Part shown: positions 1 to 4,989 of the stretch, piece by piece
Layout: every line of letters starts with the position of its first letter
Numbering within the stretch: the stretch's first letter is position 1
Assembly: GCA_016207445.1 (NCBI GenBank)
Contig: JACQPS010000112.1
Location: forward strand, 1 to 6,929
DNA from: Gemmatimonadota bacterium
Lineage (GTDB): Bacteria > Gemmatimonadota > Gemmatimonadetes > Longimicrobiales > RSA9
DNA length: 6,929 bases
Direction of reading: 5' to 3'
Made by a program: the position numbers and the translations under genes
Notes under the pieces: model-generated
Database searches by the model: none
Seen by the model: the letters and a program-made list of their open reading frames with translations, nothing else
What the model was told of the DNA's origin: nothing

Positions 1-8
1 AGTAAGGA

Positions 9-91
9 GTCGACGGTTCACAGTTTACAGTTCACAGCAACCTCAAAGCGGATCGGGGGATTACTGTCAACTGTAAACTGTGAACTGGTTG
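9..91. repeat. Inverted heptamer array upstream of rpsJ
   Basis: The left arm (16-37) and right arm (64-85) are reverse complements over 22 nt with one mismatch, separated by a 26-nt loop. Each arm is a degenerate 7-bp tandem repeat. The left arm reads GTTCACA, GTTTACA, GTTCACA, preceded by GTCGACG at 9-15; the right arm reads CTGTCAA, CTGTAAA, CTGTGAA. CAG recurs at 21, 28 and 35, and CTG at 64, 71, 78 and 85. No T-tract follows, so this does not look like an intrinsic terminator. It could fold in the leader RNA of rpsJ, but any role is inference. Confidence 0.85.
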
Positions 92-138
92 GGATCGGGA
101 ACGCGAAGGGAAAAGGGAACGGGTGCGAATCGGGCGAG
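91..138. repeat. Hexamer array in the rpsJ leader
   Basis: About eight degenerate 6-bp units lie head to tail just upstream of rpsJ: GGGATC, GGGAAC, GCGAAG, GGAAAA, GGGAAC, GGGTGC, GAATCG, GGCGAG. The same kind of unit fills the rplC-rplD and rplW-rplB spacers. The last units supply a GAGGA (136-140) that may serve as a closely spaced Shine-Dalgarno for the rpsJ ATG at 144. No sigma-70-like promoter can be recognised in this G-rich stretch. Confidence 0.7.
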
Positions 139-143
139 GAAAG

Positions 144-452
144 ATGAACGGCAAGATCAGGATCCGGCTGAAGGCGTTCGATCACGCGGTCATTGACCAG
201 ACGGCATCGGACATCGTGCGTACGGCGGAGAAGACGGGCGCGAAGGTGAGCGGCCCGATTCCGCTGCCGACGCGGGTGCAGCGCTGGACCGTGCTGCGGT
301 CGCCGCACGTCGACAAGAAGAGCCGCGAGCAGTTCGAGCTGAAGACGCACAAGCGCGTCATTGACATCATGGAGTCGCGGCCGCAGACGATCGACGCGCT
401 GACCAAGCTGGACCTGCCGGCCGGCGTGGACGTGGAGATCAAGGTGGATTGA
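144..452 (+). CDS. rpsJ: 30S ribosomal protein S10 (NusE)
   Basis: S10 is a 30S head protein that binds 16S rRNA; as NusE it also joins NusB in transcription antitermination. The 102-residue product has the family's usual length and is recognised by its opening KIRIRLKAFDHAVID, the central GPIPLPTRVQRWTVLRSPHV and the C-terminal DLPAGVDVEIKV. The ATG at 144 is chosen because the family begins with a short lead-in to IRIRLKA. An in-frame GTG at 123 would add seven residues made only of hexamer repeat. A GAGGA lies 3 nt before the ATG, which is closer than ideal. It heads the S10 cluster, separated from rplC by a 76-nt inverted-repeat spacer. Confidence 0.97.
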   Translation: MNGKIRIRLKAFDHAVIDQTASDIVRTAEKTGAKVSGPIPLPTRVQRWTVLRSPHVDKKSREQFELKTHKRVIDIMESRPQTIDALTKLDLPAGVDVEIKVD

Positions 453-528
453 ACCAGGGCTCAGGGATCAGGGGTCAGGGATCAGCGAATCATCCCCTGG
501 CCCCTGACCCCTGGCCCCTGAGCCCTGA
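453..528. repeat. 31-bp inverted heptamer hairpin, rpsJ-rplC spacer
   Basis: This spacer is almost entirely one inverted repeat. Arms 455-485 and 497-527 match at 27 of 31 positions around an 11-nt loop. Of the four mismatches, two would be G.U wobbles in RNA and two are A.C. Both arms are tandem 7-bp units: CAG occurs at 455, 462, 469, 476 and 483, and CTG at 497, 504, 511, 518 and 525. The right arm ends one base before the rplC ATG and leaves no room for a Shine-Dalgarno. No T-run follows, so a terminator is unlikely. A role in translation of rplC or in mRNA processing is possible but inferred. Confidence 0.92.
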
Positions 529-1152
529 ATGAACATGGCTGCCATCATCGGACGCAAACTGGGCATGGCCCAGATCTTCGATCAGCAGGGCGCGGTGGTG
601 CCCGTGACGGTCGTCGAGGCGGGGCCCTGCCCGGTGTTGCAGGTCAAGACGGAAGAAACGGACGGCTACCGCGCGATCCAGCTCGGTTGGGGCGCGAAGA
701 AGGAGCGACGGGCGACGCGGGCGGAGATCGGTCACGCGCGTAAGGCCGGGCTGGAGGCGGCGCCGCGGGTGCTGCGCGAGTTCCCGGTCGCGGCGCCCGT
801 GAGCTATCAACCGGGCCAACAGCTCACGGTTGACCAGTTCCAGCCTGGCGAGCGGGTCAAGGTGACGGGCACGACGAAGGGGCGCGGCTTTCAGGGGGTG
901 GTCAAGCGCCACGGCTTCCGCGGCCGGCCGGGATCGCACGGGCACCCGAAAGCTAGAAACCCTGGGACGATGGGACCCGGCACGAACCCGTCGCGCACGA
1001 TCAAGGGGAAGAAGCTCCCGGGGCAAATGGGCAACGCGCAGCAGACGATCCGCAACCTGCGGGTCGAGCGCGTCGACCGGGAGCGCAATCTGATTTTCCT
1101 GCGCGGCGCGGTGCCCGGGGCGCGAAACAGCATTGTGTTGATCCGGAAGTAA
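529..1152 (+). CDS. rplC: 50S ribosomal protein L3
   Basis: L3 is an early-assembly 23S rRNA binder whose long central loop reaches toward the peptidyl-transferase centre. At 207 residues it has the normal length. Diagnostic stretches are GRKLGMAQIF near the N-terminus, KGRGFQGVVKRHGF (residues 117-130), KGKKLPGQMGN (159-169) and RNLIFLRGAVPG near the end. At the loop position where E. coli L3 has the Gln-containing GQNQ segment methylated by PrmB, this protein reads GPGT, so that modification site appears absent. The start is 529 or the Met two codons later at 535, which would look more like family N-termini. Neither has a visible Shine-Dalgarno because the hairpin arm abuts the ATG. Confidence 0.97.
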   Translation: MNMAAIIGRKLGMAQIFDQQGAVVPVTVVEAGPCPVLQVKTEETDGYRAIQLGWGAKKERRATRAEIGHARKAGLEAAPRVLREFPVAAPVSYQPGQQLTVDQFQPGERVKVTGTTKGRGFQGVVKRHGFRGRPGSHGHPKARNPGTMGPGTNPSRTIKGKKLPGQMGNAQQTIRNLRVERVDRERNLIFLRGAVPGARNSIVLIRK

Positions 1153-1160
1153 GCGTGCGC

Positions 1161-1222
1161 GTACCCCCTTCCCGAGTTCGGGAAGGGGAACGGGTAGGGG
1201 AACGGGAACGGGATTGGGAACG
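1161..1222. repeat. Palindrome plus hexamer array, rplC-rplD spacer
   Basis: A perfect inverted repeat (1165-1175 with 1178-1188, core CCCCTTCCCGA) would form a 10-bp stem closed by an AGTT tetraloop in RNA. Overlapping its right arm is an array of seven 6-bp units at 1181-1222: GGAAGG, GGAACG, GGTAGG, GGAACG, GGAACG, GGATTG, GGAACG. The array stops 4 nt before the rplD ATG. Because the unit is two codons long, the frame upstream of rplD stays open through the repeat and would encode Gly-Glu-Arg-like residues if read from a GTG at 1155. No T-tract follows the hairpin. Confidence 0.85.
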
Positions 1223-1226
1223 AGGC

Positions 1227-1865
1227 ATGGCGACGACGTTGAAAGCACCGGTATTCAGCGCCGCCGGCGAGAGGACGGGGGAGAAGAAACTCCCGACCTC
1301 GCTCTTCGATGGCAGCGTGCACGAGCCGGCCATGTGGCAGACGGTGAAGGCCTATCTCTCCAATCAGCGGCAGGCCACCGCCTCCACCAAGAAGCGCGGC
1401 GAGGTCTCGGGCGGCAACCGCAAGCCGTGGCGACAGAAGGGTACGGGTCGGGCGCGGCAGGGTTCGATCCGCTCGCCGCAGTGGCGGGGCGGCGGCATCG
1501 TCTTCGGCCCGCGCCCGGAGCGGAACTACCGCCAGGACGTACCGAAGCAGGTGCGCTGGCTGGCGCGGCGCTCGGCCTACAACGCGCGCGCGCAGGATGG
1601 GGCGGTCCTTCTGATCGAGTCGTTCGAGCTGGCCGCGCCCAAGACCAAGGCGATCGTGGCGCTGCTCGAGAAGGCGGGCGCGCAGGGCAACGTGTTGATC
1701 CTGACGCACGGCCCGCAGCCCATCGTATACCGGTCGGCGCGGAATCTGCCGGGCGTGCAGGTCCGGCCGTTCGGCCAGGAATCGGCCTACGATGTCCTCT
1801 GGGCGGATACGGTCATCATCGAGGCACCGGCGCTCGAGCGCGCGGAAGAGGTGGCGCATGCGTAG
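1227..1865 (+). CDS. rplD: 50S ribosomal protein L4
   Basis: L4 binds 23S rRNA early in assembly and sends an extended loop into the nascent-peptide tunnel. In E. coli it also represses its own S10 operon through the leader. The 212-residue product carries the tunnel loop at about residues 53-95, including KKRGEVSGGNRKPWRQKGTG and PQWRGGGIVFGP. Lys71 matches E. coli Lys63, a macrolide-resistance site, and is wild type. The ATG at 1227 is chosen because MATTLKAPVF begins like the family; upstream in-frame codons are repeat sequence. A GAGG sits only one base before the ATG, so there is no well-spaced Shine-Dalgarno. The last 8 nt overlap rplW. Confidence 0.96.
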   Translation: MATTLKAPVFSAAGERTGEKKLPTSLFDGSVHEPAMWQTVKAYLSNQRQATASTKKRGEVSGGNRKPWRQKGTGRARQGSIRSPQWRGGGIVFGPRPERNYRQDVPKQVRWLARRSAYNARAQDGAVLLIESFELAAPKTKAIVALLEKAGAQGNVLILTHGPQPIVYRSARNLPGVQVRPFGQESAYDVLWADTVIIEAPALERAEEVAHA

Positions 1866-2145
1866 CGCTCGCGAGGTGATCATTCGGCCCGTGGTGACCG
1901 AGCGGTCCACGGAGATGACGGAGCGGGGCGCGTACACGTTCCTGGTCGCGAAGGACGCCAACAAGATCGAGATCCGGCGGGCCGTGCAGGAACTGTTCGG
2001 CGTGCGCGTCCAGGCCGTGCGCACCATGAACTACCGCGGCAAGTGGCGCCGTGTCGGGCGCAGCCTCGGCCGACGCCCGGCTTACAAGAAGGCGATCGTC
2101 CAGCTCGCCGAGGGCTCGCGCATCGATGTGTACGAGGGGATTTAG
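1858..2145 (+). CDS. rplW: 50S ribosomal protein L23
   Basis: L23 sits at the polypeptide exit and, in E. coli, docks trigger factor and SRP. The 95-residue protein starts MRSAREVIIRPVVTERS and shows the family's AKDANKIEIRRAVQELFGV segment followed by the basic GKWRRVGRSLGRRPAYKKA loop. Glu15 aligns with the E. coli Glu18 that contacts trigger factor. The ATG at 1858 lies inside the end of rplD (8-nt overlap) with GGAAGAGG just upstream in rplD coding sequence, suggesting translational coupling. An in-frame start at 1792 would only add a shadow of the rplD C-terminus and is rejected. Confidence 0.96.
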   Translation: MRSAREVIIRPVVTERSTEMTERGAYTFLVAKDANKIEIRRAVQELFGVRVQAVRTMNYRGKWRRVGRSLGRRPAYKKAIVQLAEGSRIDVYEGI

Positions 2146-2151
2146 CTTCGC

Positions 2152-2181
2152 CGGGATCGGGATGGGGATCGGGATCGCGAC
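2152..2181. repeat. Hexamer array, rplW-rplB spacer
   Basis: Five tandem 6-bp units follow the rplW stop: CGGGAT, CGGGAT, GGGGAT, CGGGAT, CGCGAC. They fill about half of the 58-nt spacer. The rest (2182-2203) contains a weak CAGGGAAAG and an A/T-richer stretch leading to the rplB ATG. Unlike the other large spacers, no clear opposite arm is present. Confidence 0.8.
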
Positions 2182-2203
2182 GGCCAGGGAAAGTTAGCAG
2201 TTT

Positions 2204-3043
2204 ATGCCGATCAAGAAGTTCAAGCCGGTGACGCCGGGGACGCGCTTCCGGGCCGTGCAAGCCTTCGACGAGGTCACGCGCACGGGGCCGGAGAAGTCGC
2301 TGACGGAGCCACTGTCCAAGAAGGGCGGCCGCAACCATCACGGGCATGTCACGACGCGGCGGCGGGGCGGCGGCCACAAGCGGCTCTACCGTCGCATCGA
2401 TTTCAAGCGGGAGAAATTCAGTGTGCCGGCCAAGGTGATCGCGGTCGAGTACGATCCGAACCGCACGGCCAATATCGCGCTCTTGCATTACGCCGATGGC
2501 GACAAGCGCTACATCCTGCACCCGCGCGGGCTCGCGGTCGGCGAGACCGTCGTGAGCGGTCCCGGCTCGGACGTGCGCGTCGGCAACACGCTTCCGCTCG
2601 GCGAGGTGCCGCTGGGCGAGATGGTGCACAACGTCGAGCTCAAGCCGCGCAAGGGCGCACAGATCGTGCGCTCGGCCGGCGCCGGCGCGCAGGTGGTGGC
2701 GAAGGAAGGCGACTACGTCACGCTCCGCCTTCCGTCCAGCGAAGTTCGCCTGGTACACCGGGATTGCCTGGCTACGATGGGACAGGTCGGCAACGTCGAC
2801 CACGAGCTGCAGAGCATCGGCAAGGCGGGTGCGAACCGCTGGCGGGGGCGGCGGCCCAGGGTGCGCGGCGTGGCCATGAACCCGGTCGACCACCCCCTGG
2901 GGGGTGGCGAGGGGAAGACCTCGGGCGGCCGGCCGCCGGTGTCCCCGTGGGGCAAGCCGGAAGGCAAGAAGACGCGCAACCAGAAGAAGGCCTCGCAGAA
3001 GTACATCGTGCGTAGCCGGAAGCGGGGCAAGGCGACGACCTGA
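2204..3043 (+). CDS. rplB: 50S ribosomal protein L2
   Basis: L2 binds 23S rRNA near the peptidyl-transferase centre, is needed for subunit association and lies at an intersubunit bridge. The 279-residue product is full length: N-terminal KKFKPVTPGTR, the RRGGGHKRLYR region, an SH3-like core with VEYDPNRTANIALLHYADG, and the C-terminal GVAMNPVDHPLGGGEG block followed by a basic tail. His230 corresponds to the functionally important E. coli His229. The residue two places on, His in E. coli (DHPHGGGEG), is Leu232 here. The ATG at 2204 matches the family N-terminus; the Shine-Dalgarno is weak and distant (AGGGA at 2187-2191). Confidence 0.97.
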   Translation: MPIKKFKPVTPGTRFRAVQAFDEVTRTGPEKSLTEPLSKKGGRNHHGHVTTRRRGGGHKRLYRRIDFKREKFSVPAKVIAVEYDPNRTANIALLHYADGDKRYILHPRGLAVGETVVSGPGSDVRVGNTLPLGEVPLGEMVHNVELKPRKGAQIVRSAGAGAQVVAKEGDYVTLRLPSSEVRLVHRDCLATMGQVGNVDHELQSIGKAGANRWRGRRPRVRGVAMNPVDHPLGGGEGKTSGGRPPVSPWGKPEGKKTRNQKKASQKYIVRSRKRGKATT

Positions 3044-3098
3044 TCGGGCTCGGGCTCGGAACCCAGGGGCACATCCGAGCCGGATCCCGAACCCGGAG
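3044..3098. repeat. Inverted hexamer array, rplB-rpsS spacer
   Basis: The spacer begins right after the rplB stop with 3044-3060, which is the reverse complement of 3074-3090 at 15 of 17 positions, with a 13-nt loop. Both arms are 6-bp units: CGGGCT, CGGGCT, CGGAAC on the left (3045-3062) and CCGAGC, CGGATC, CCGAAC, CCGGAG on the right (3075-3098). The remaining 17 nt carry AGAAGG, a usable Shine-Dalgarno 7 nt before rpsS. Confidence 0.82.
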
Positions 3099-3115
3099 AT
3101 ACAGAAGGTAGGGTT

Positions 3116-3409
3116 ATGTCCAGATCGTTGAAGAAGGGTCCATACATCGACCCGAAGCTCCTGGAGAGGATCCAGGTGATGAACAGCCGCGGCGAAAAAC
3201 GCGTGGTGAAGACGTGGGCGCGCGCGTCCACCATCTCGCCGGAATTCGTCGGGCACACGCTCGCGGTGCACAACGGGAACAAGTTCATCCCGGTGTACAT
3301 CTCGGAGAACATGGTCGGCCACAAGCTCGGCGAGTTCGCACCCACGCGACTGTTCCGCGGTCACGGCGGCAAGCTGTCCGAGAAGCGGATCAAGACGGCG
3401 ACGGCGTAA
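3116..3409 (+). CDS. rpsS: 30S ribosomal protein S19
   Basis: S19 binds 16S rRNA in the 30S head, partners S13 and lies near the A-site tRNA. The 97-residue product has the typical length. It opens with SRSLKKGPYIDPKLL and contains TWARASTISPEFVGHTLAVHNG and the S19 signature MVGHKLGEFAPTRLFRG at residues 66-82. AGAAGG (3103-3108) precedes the ATG by 7 nt. Only 8 nt separate the stop from rplV, so the pair is probably translated in a coupled manner. Confidence 0.97.
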   Translation: MSRSLKKGPYIDPKLLERIQVMNSRGEKRVVKTWARASTISPEFVGHTLAVHNGNKFIPVYISENMVGHKLGEFAPTRLFRGHGGKLSEKRIKTATA

Positions 3410-3417
3410 GGGGAGTC

Positions 3418-3774
3418 ATGCAAGCCCGTGCGATTTCCAAGTACAACCGTCTGAGCCCGCAGAAGGCGCGGCTGGTGATCGATTTGATCCGGGGGCGGCC
3501 CGTCGGAGAGGCGTACGCCATTCTGCAGTACTCGAAGAAGCGGGCGGCCGAGGTCATCGACAAGACGCTGCGCTCGGCCGTGGCCAACGCGCGCGGGAAG
3601 GCGGAGGAAGCGGGCGAGCCCGTCGATGTGGACGAGCTGTACGTGAAGGAAGCGTACGTGAACGAGGGCCCGCGCCTGAAGCGCTGGCGCGCGGCGGCGA
3701 TGGGGCGGGCTTCGCCGATCCGGCGACCGACGAGCCACGTGGTCGTCGTGGTGGATCGGAAAGTCACGAGTTAA
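3418..3774 (+). CDS. rplV: 50S ribosomal protein L22
   Basis: L22 contacts all 23S rRNA domains and its long beta-hairpin lines the exit tunnel next to L4. The 118-residue protein starts MQARAISKYNRLSPQKARLV, as the family does, then has KKRAAEVIDKTLRSAVANA. The tunnel hairpin GPRLKRWRAAAMGRAS spans residues 84-99 and leads into RRPTSHVVVVV. Leu-Lys-Arg occupies the place of the E. coli Met82-Lys83-Arg84 whose deletion gives erythromycin resistance, so no deletion is present. The AGGGGAG just upstream supports the ATG at 3418. Open frame extending back to 3214 is a shadow of rpsS. Confidence 0.96.
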   Translation: MQARAISKYNRLSPQKARLVIDLIRGRPVGEAYAILQYSKKRAAEVIDKTLRSAVANARGKAEEAGEPVDVDELYVKEAYVNEGPRLKRWRAAAMGRASPIRRPTSHVVVVVDRKVTS

Positions 3775-3775
3775 A

Positions 3776-3842
3776 CAGTCAACAGTCGACAGTTTACCGT
3801 TGACAGTAGAATAGCGGAGCAAAGCTTACTGTCGACTGAAGA
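3776..3842. repeat. Inverted heptamer array, rplV-rpsC spacer
   Basis: Units of 7 bp follow the rplV stop: GTCAACA, GTCGACA, GTTTACC, GTTGACA (3778-3805), with CAG at 3776, 3783, 3790 and 3804. The opposite arm at 3829-3842 (CTGTCGA, CTGAAGA) has CTG at 3829 and 3836. An exact 11-bp inverted repeat joins 3783-3793 to 3828-3838 across a 34-nt loop. The units resemble those at 9-91. ACTGTCGACTGA (3828-3839) recurs exactly at 6480-6491 before rplE. Confidence 0.83.
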
Positions 3843-3855
3843 GTAAGGACAGGAC

Positions 3856-4524
3856 ATGGGCCAGAAGACGCACCCGAGAGGATTCCGGTTGGGCATCATC
3901 AAACCGTGGAAGTCGCGCTGGTACGCCGAGCGCAACTTCGACGAGCTGCTGCGGGAGGATGAGACCATCCGCAAATACCTGCACCAGCGCCTGTCGCACG
4001 CGGCCGTATCGGAGATCGAGATCGAGCGCAAGCCGCAGAAGATCGTGGTGACGGTGCACACGGCGCGTCCCGGCGTGGTGATCGGCAAGCAGGGCGCCGA
4101 GGTGGACAAGCTACGCGACGAGCTGACGCACCTCACGAAGAGCGAGGTGTCGATCAACGTGGAAGAGGTGAAGCGGCCGGAGCTGGACGCCCAGCTCGTC
4201 GCCGACAGCGTGGCGCACCAGCTCCAGCAGCGCATCTCGTTTCGGCGCGCGATGAAGCGAGCCGTGCAGTCGGCCATGCGCGCGGGCGCGGAAGGGATTC
4301 GCATCCAGACCGGTGGCCGGCTGGGCGGTGCGGAGATCGCCCGAACCGAGGGGTACCACGAGGGTCGCGTGCCGCTGCACACGCTGCGCGCGGACATCGA
4401 TTACGCTCAGTCCACGGCCCGCACGACCTACGGCACCATCGGCGTGAAGGTCTGGATCTTCAAGGGCGAGATCGTGGAGGACCGGCGGGGTCGGACGTAC
4501 AGCACCGGCGCGGAGCGCCGGTAG
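3856..4524 (+). CDS. rpsC: 30S ribosomal protein S3
   Basis: S3 is a 30S head protein at the mRNA entry channel, where with S4 and S5 it helps unwind mRNA structure. The 222-residue product has the MGQKTHPRGFRLGI start, a type II KH domain whose GxxG loop is the GKQG at residues 77-80, and the C-terminal domain with GIRIQTGGRLGGAEIAR and TTYGTIGVKVWI. Arg130, Arg131 and Lys134 correspond to the E. coli helicase-associated Arg131, Arg132 and Lys135, so the entry-site basic patch is intact. AAGGA (3845-3849) is 6 nt before the ATG, giving a good ribosome binding site at the end of a repeat spacer. Confidence 0.97.
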   Translation: MGQKTHPRGFRLGIIKPWKSRWYAERNFDELLREDETIRKYLHQRLSHAAVSEIEIERKPQKIVVTVHTARPGVVIGKQGAEVDKLRDELTHLTKSEVSINVEEVKRPELDAQLVADSVAHQLQQRISFRRAMKRAVQSAMRAGAEGIRIQTGGRLGGAEIARTEGYHEGRVPLHTLRADIDYAQSTARTTYGTIGVKVWIFKGEIVEDRRGRTYSTGAERR

Positions 4525-4541
4525 GGCTGGAGCCAGGGCTC

Positions 4542-4549
4542 GGAGGAAG
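4542..4549 (+). promoter_or_regulatory. Shine-Dalgarno for rplP
   Basis: GGAGGAAG lies 8 nt before the rplP ATG, a strong and well-spaced ribosome binding site. It closes a 33-nt spacer (4525-4557) whose first part (GGGCTG, GAGCCA, GGGCTC) may be a short remnant of a hexamer array, though this is too short to call as a repeat. Confidence 0.8.
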
Positions 4550-4557
4550 CGCGACCG

Positions 4558-4989
4558 ATGCTAGCGCCCAAGCGGGTCAAGTTTCGCAAGCAGCAGAAGG
4601 GCCGGATGCGCGGGATGGCCACACGCGGCAACACGGTGGCCTTCGGCGATTACGGGCTCCAGTCGCTGGAGCCGGGGTGGGTCAGCAACCGTCAGATCGA
4701 GGCGGCGCGGGTCGCGCTGACGCGACACATCAAGCGCGGTGGCAAGGTCTGGATCCGGATCTTCCCCGACAAGCCGATCACGAAGAAGCCCGCGGAGACG
4801 CGGATGGGCAAGGGGAAGGGGAACCCGGAGCTGTGGGTCGCCGTGGTGAAGCCCGGTCGCGTAATGTTCGAGTTGGAAGGCGTGACGGACCAGATTGCCC
4901 GTCGAGCGTTCGAGCTGGCCGCCGCGAAGCTCCCGGTGAAGTGCCGCCTGGTCGTGCGCGAGGGCGCCGCCGAGGGAGTGACGCAGTGA
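4558..4989 (+). CDS. rplP: 50S ribosomal protein L16
   Basis: L16 is a late-assembly 50S protein near the A-site tRNA and 5S rRNA. At 143 residues it matches the family. It has MLAPKRVKFRKQQKGRMRG at the N-terminus, RQIEAARVALTRHIKRGGK in the middle, then KVWIRIFPDKPITKKP and the RMGKGKGNPELWVAVVKPG block. Arg82 is the counterpart of E. coli Arg81, which is hydroxylated by the oxygenase RoxA (YcfD); the residue is present, but whether it is modified here is unknown. The stop overlaps the rpmC GTG in a GTGA arrangement, implying coupled translation. Confidence 0.97.
   Translation: MLAPKRVKFRKQQKGRMRGMATRGNTVAFGDYGLQSLEPGWVSNRQIEAARVALTRHIKRGGKVWIRIFPDKPITKKPAETRMGKGKGNPELWVAVVKPGRVMFELEGVTDQIARRAFELAAAKLPVKCRLVVREGAAEGVTQ

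Noticed and set aside
1..8. TAA at 3-5 as the stop codon of an upstream gene (for example tuf, which often precedes rpsJ).
   Set aside because: Only two bases of upstream sequence are available, so neither a reading frame nor an identity can be supported.
9..91. The repeat arrays as a CRISPR array or insertion-sequence terminal repeats.
   Set aside because: Units are 6-7 bp, degenerate and contiguous without spacers, and no transposase, target duplication or cas gene is present.
123..143. GTG at 123 as an earlier start for rpsJ.
   Set aside because: The seven extra codons are hexamer-repeat sequence and the ATG at 144 fits the S10 family N-terminus.
91..143. Possible promoter for the operon in the leader.
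   Set aside because: No convincing -35/-10 pair is visible in the G-rich hexamer array, and transcription may enter from outside the window.
455..527. The strong hairpin between rpsJ and rplC, and those at 16-85, 1165-1188 and 3044-3090, as intrinsic terminators.
   Set aside because: None is followed by a run of T, and termination inside this essential co-transcribed cluster would be unexpected. Attenuation cannot be excluded.
1214..1879. Open + strand frame overlapping rplD in another register.
   Set aside because: It is a frame shadow of rplD with Gly/Ala/Arg-rich, low-information translation and no family resemblance.
1880..3364. A 494-codon open frame on the - strand across rplW, rplB and rpsS, with similar long antisense frames at 891-2027 and 4778-5725.
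   Set aside because: Each lies opposite unmistakable ribosomal protein genes, shows no recognisable domain and has the Arg/Pro/Ala/Leu bias expected of antisense frames in GC-rich DNA.
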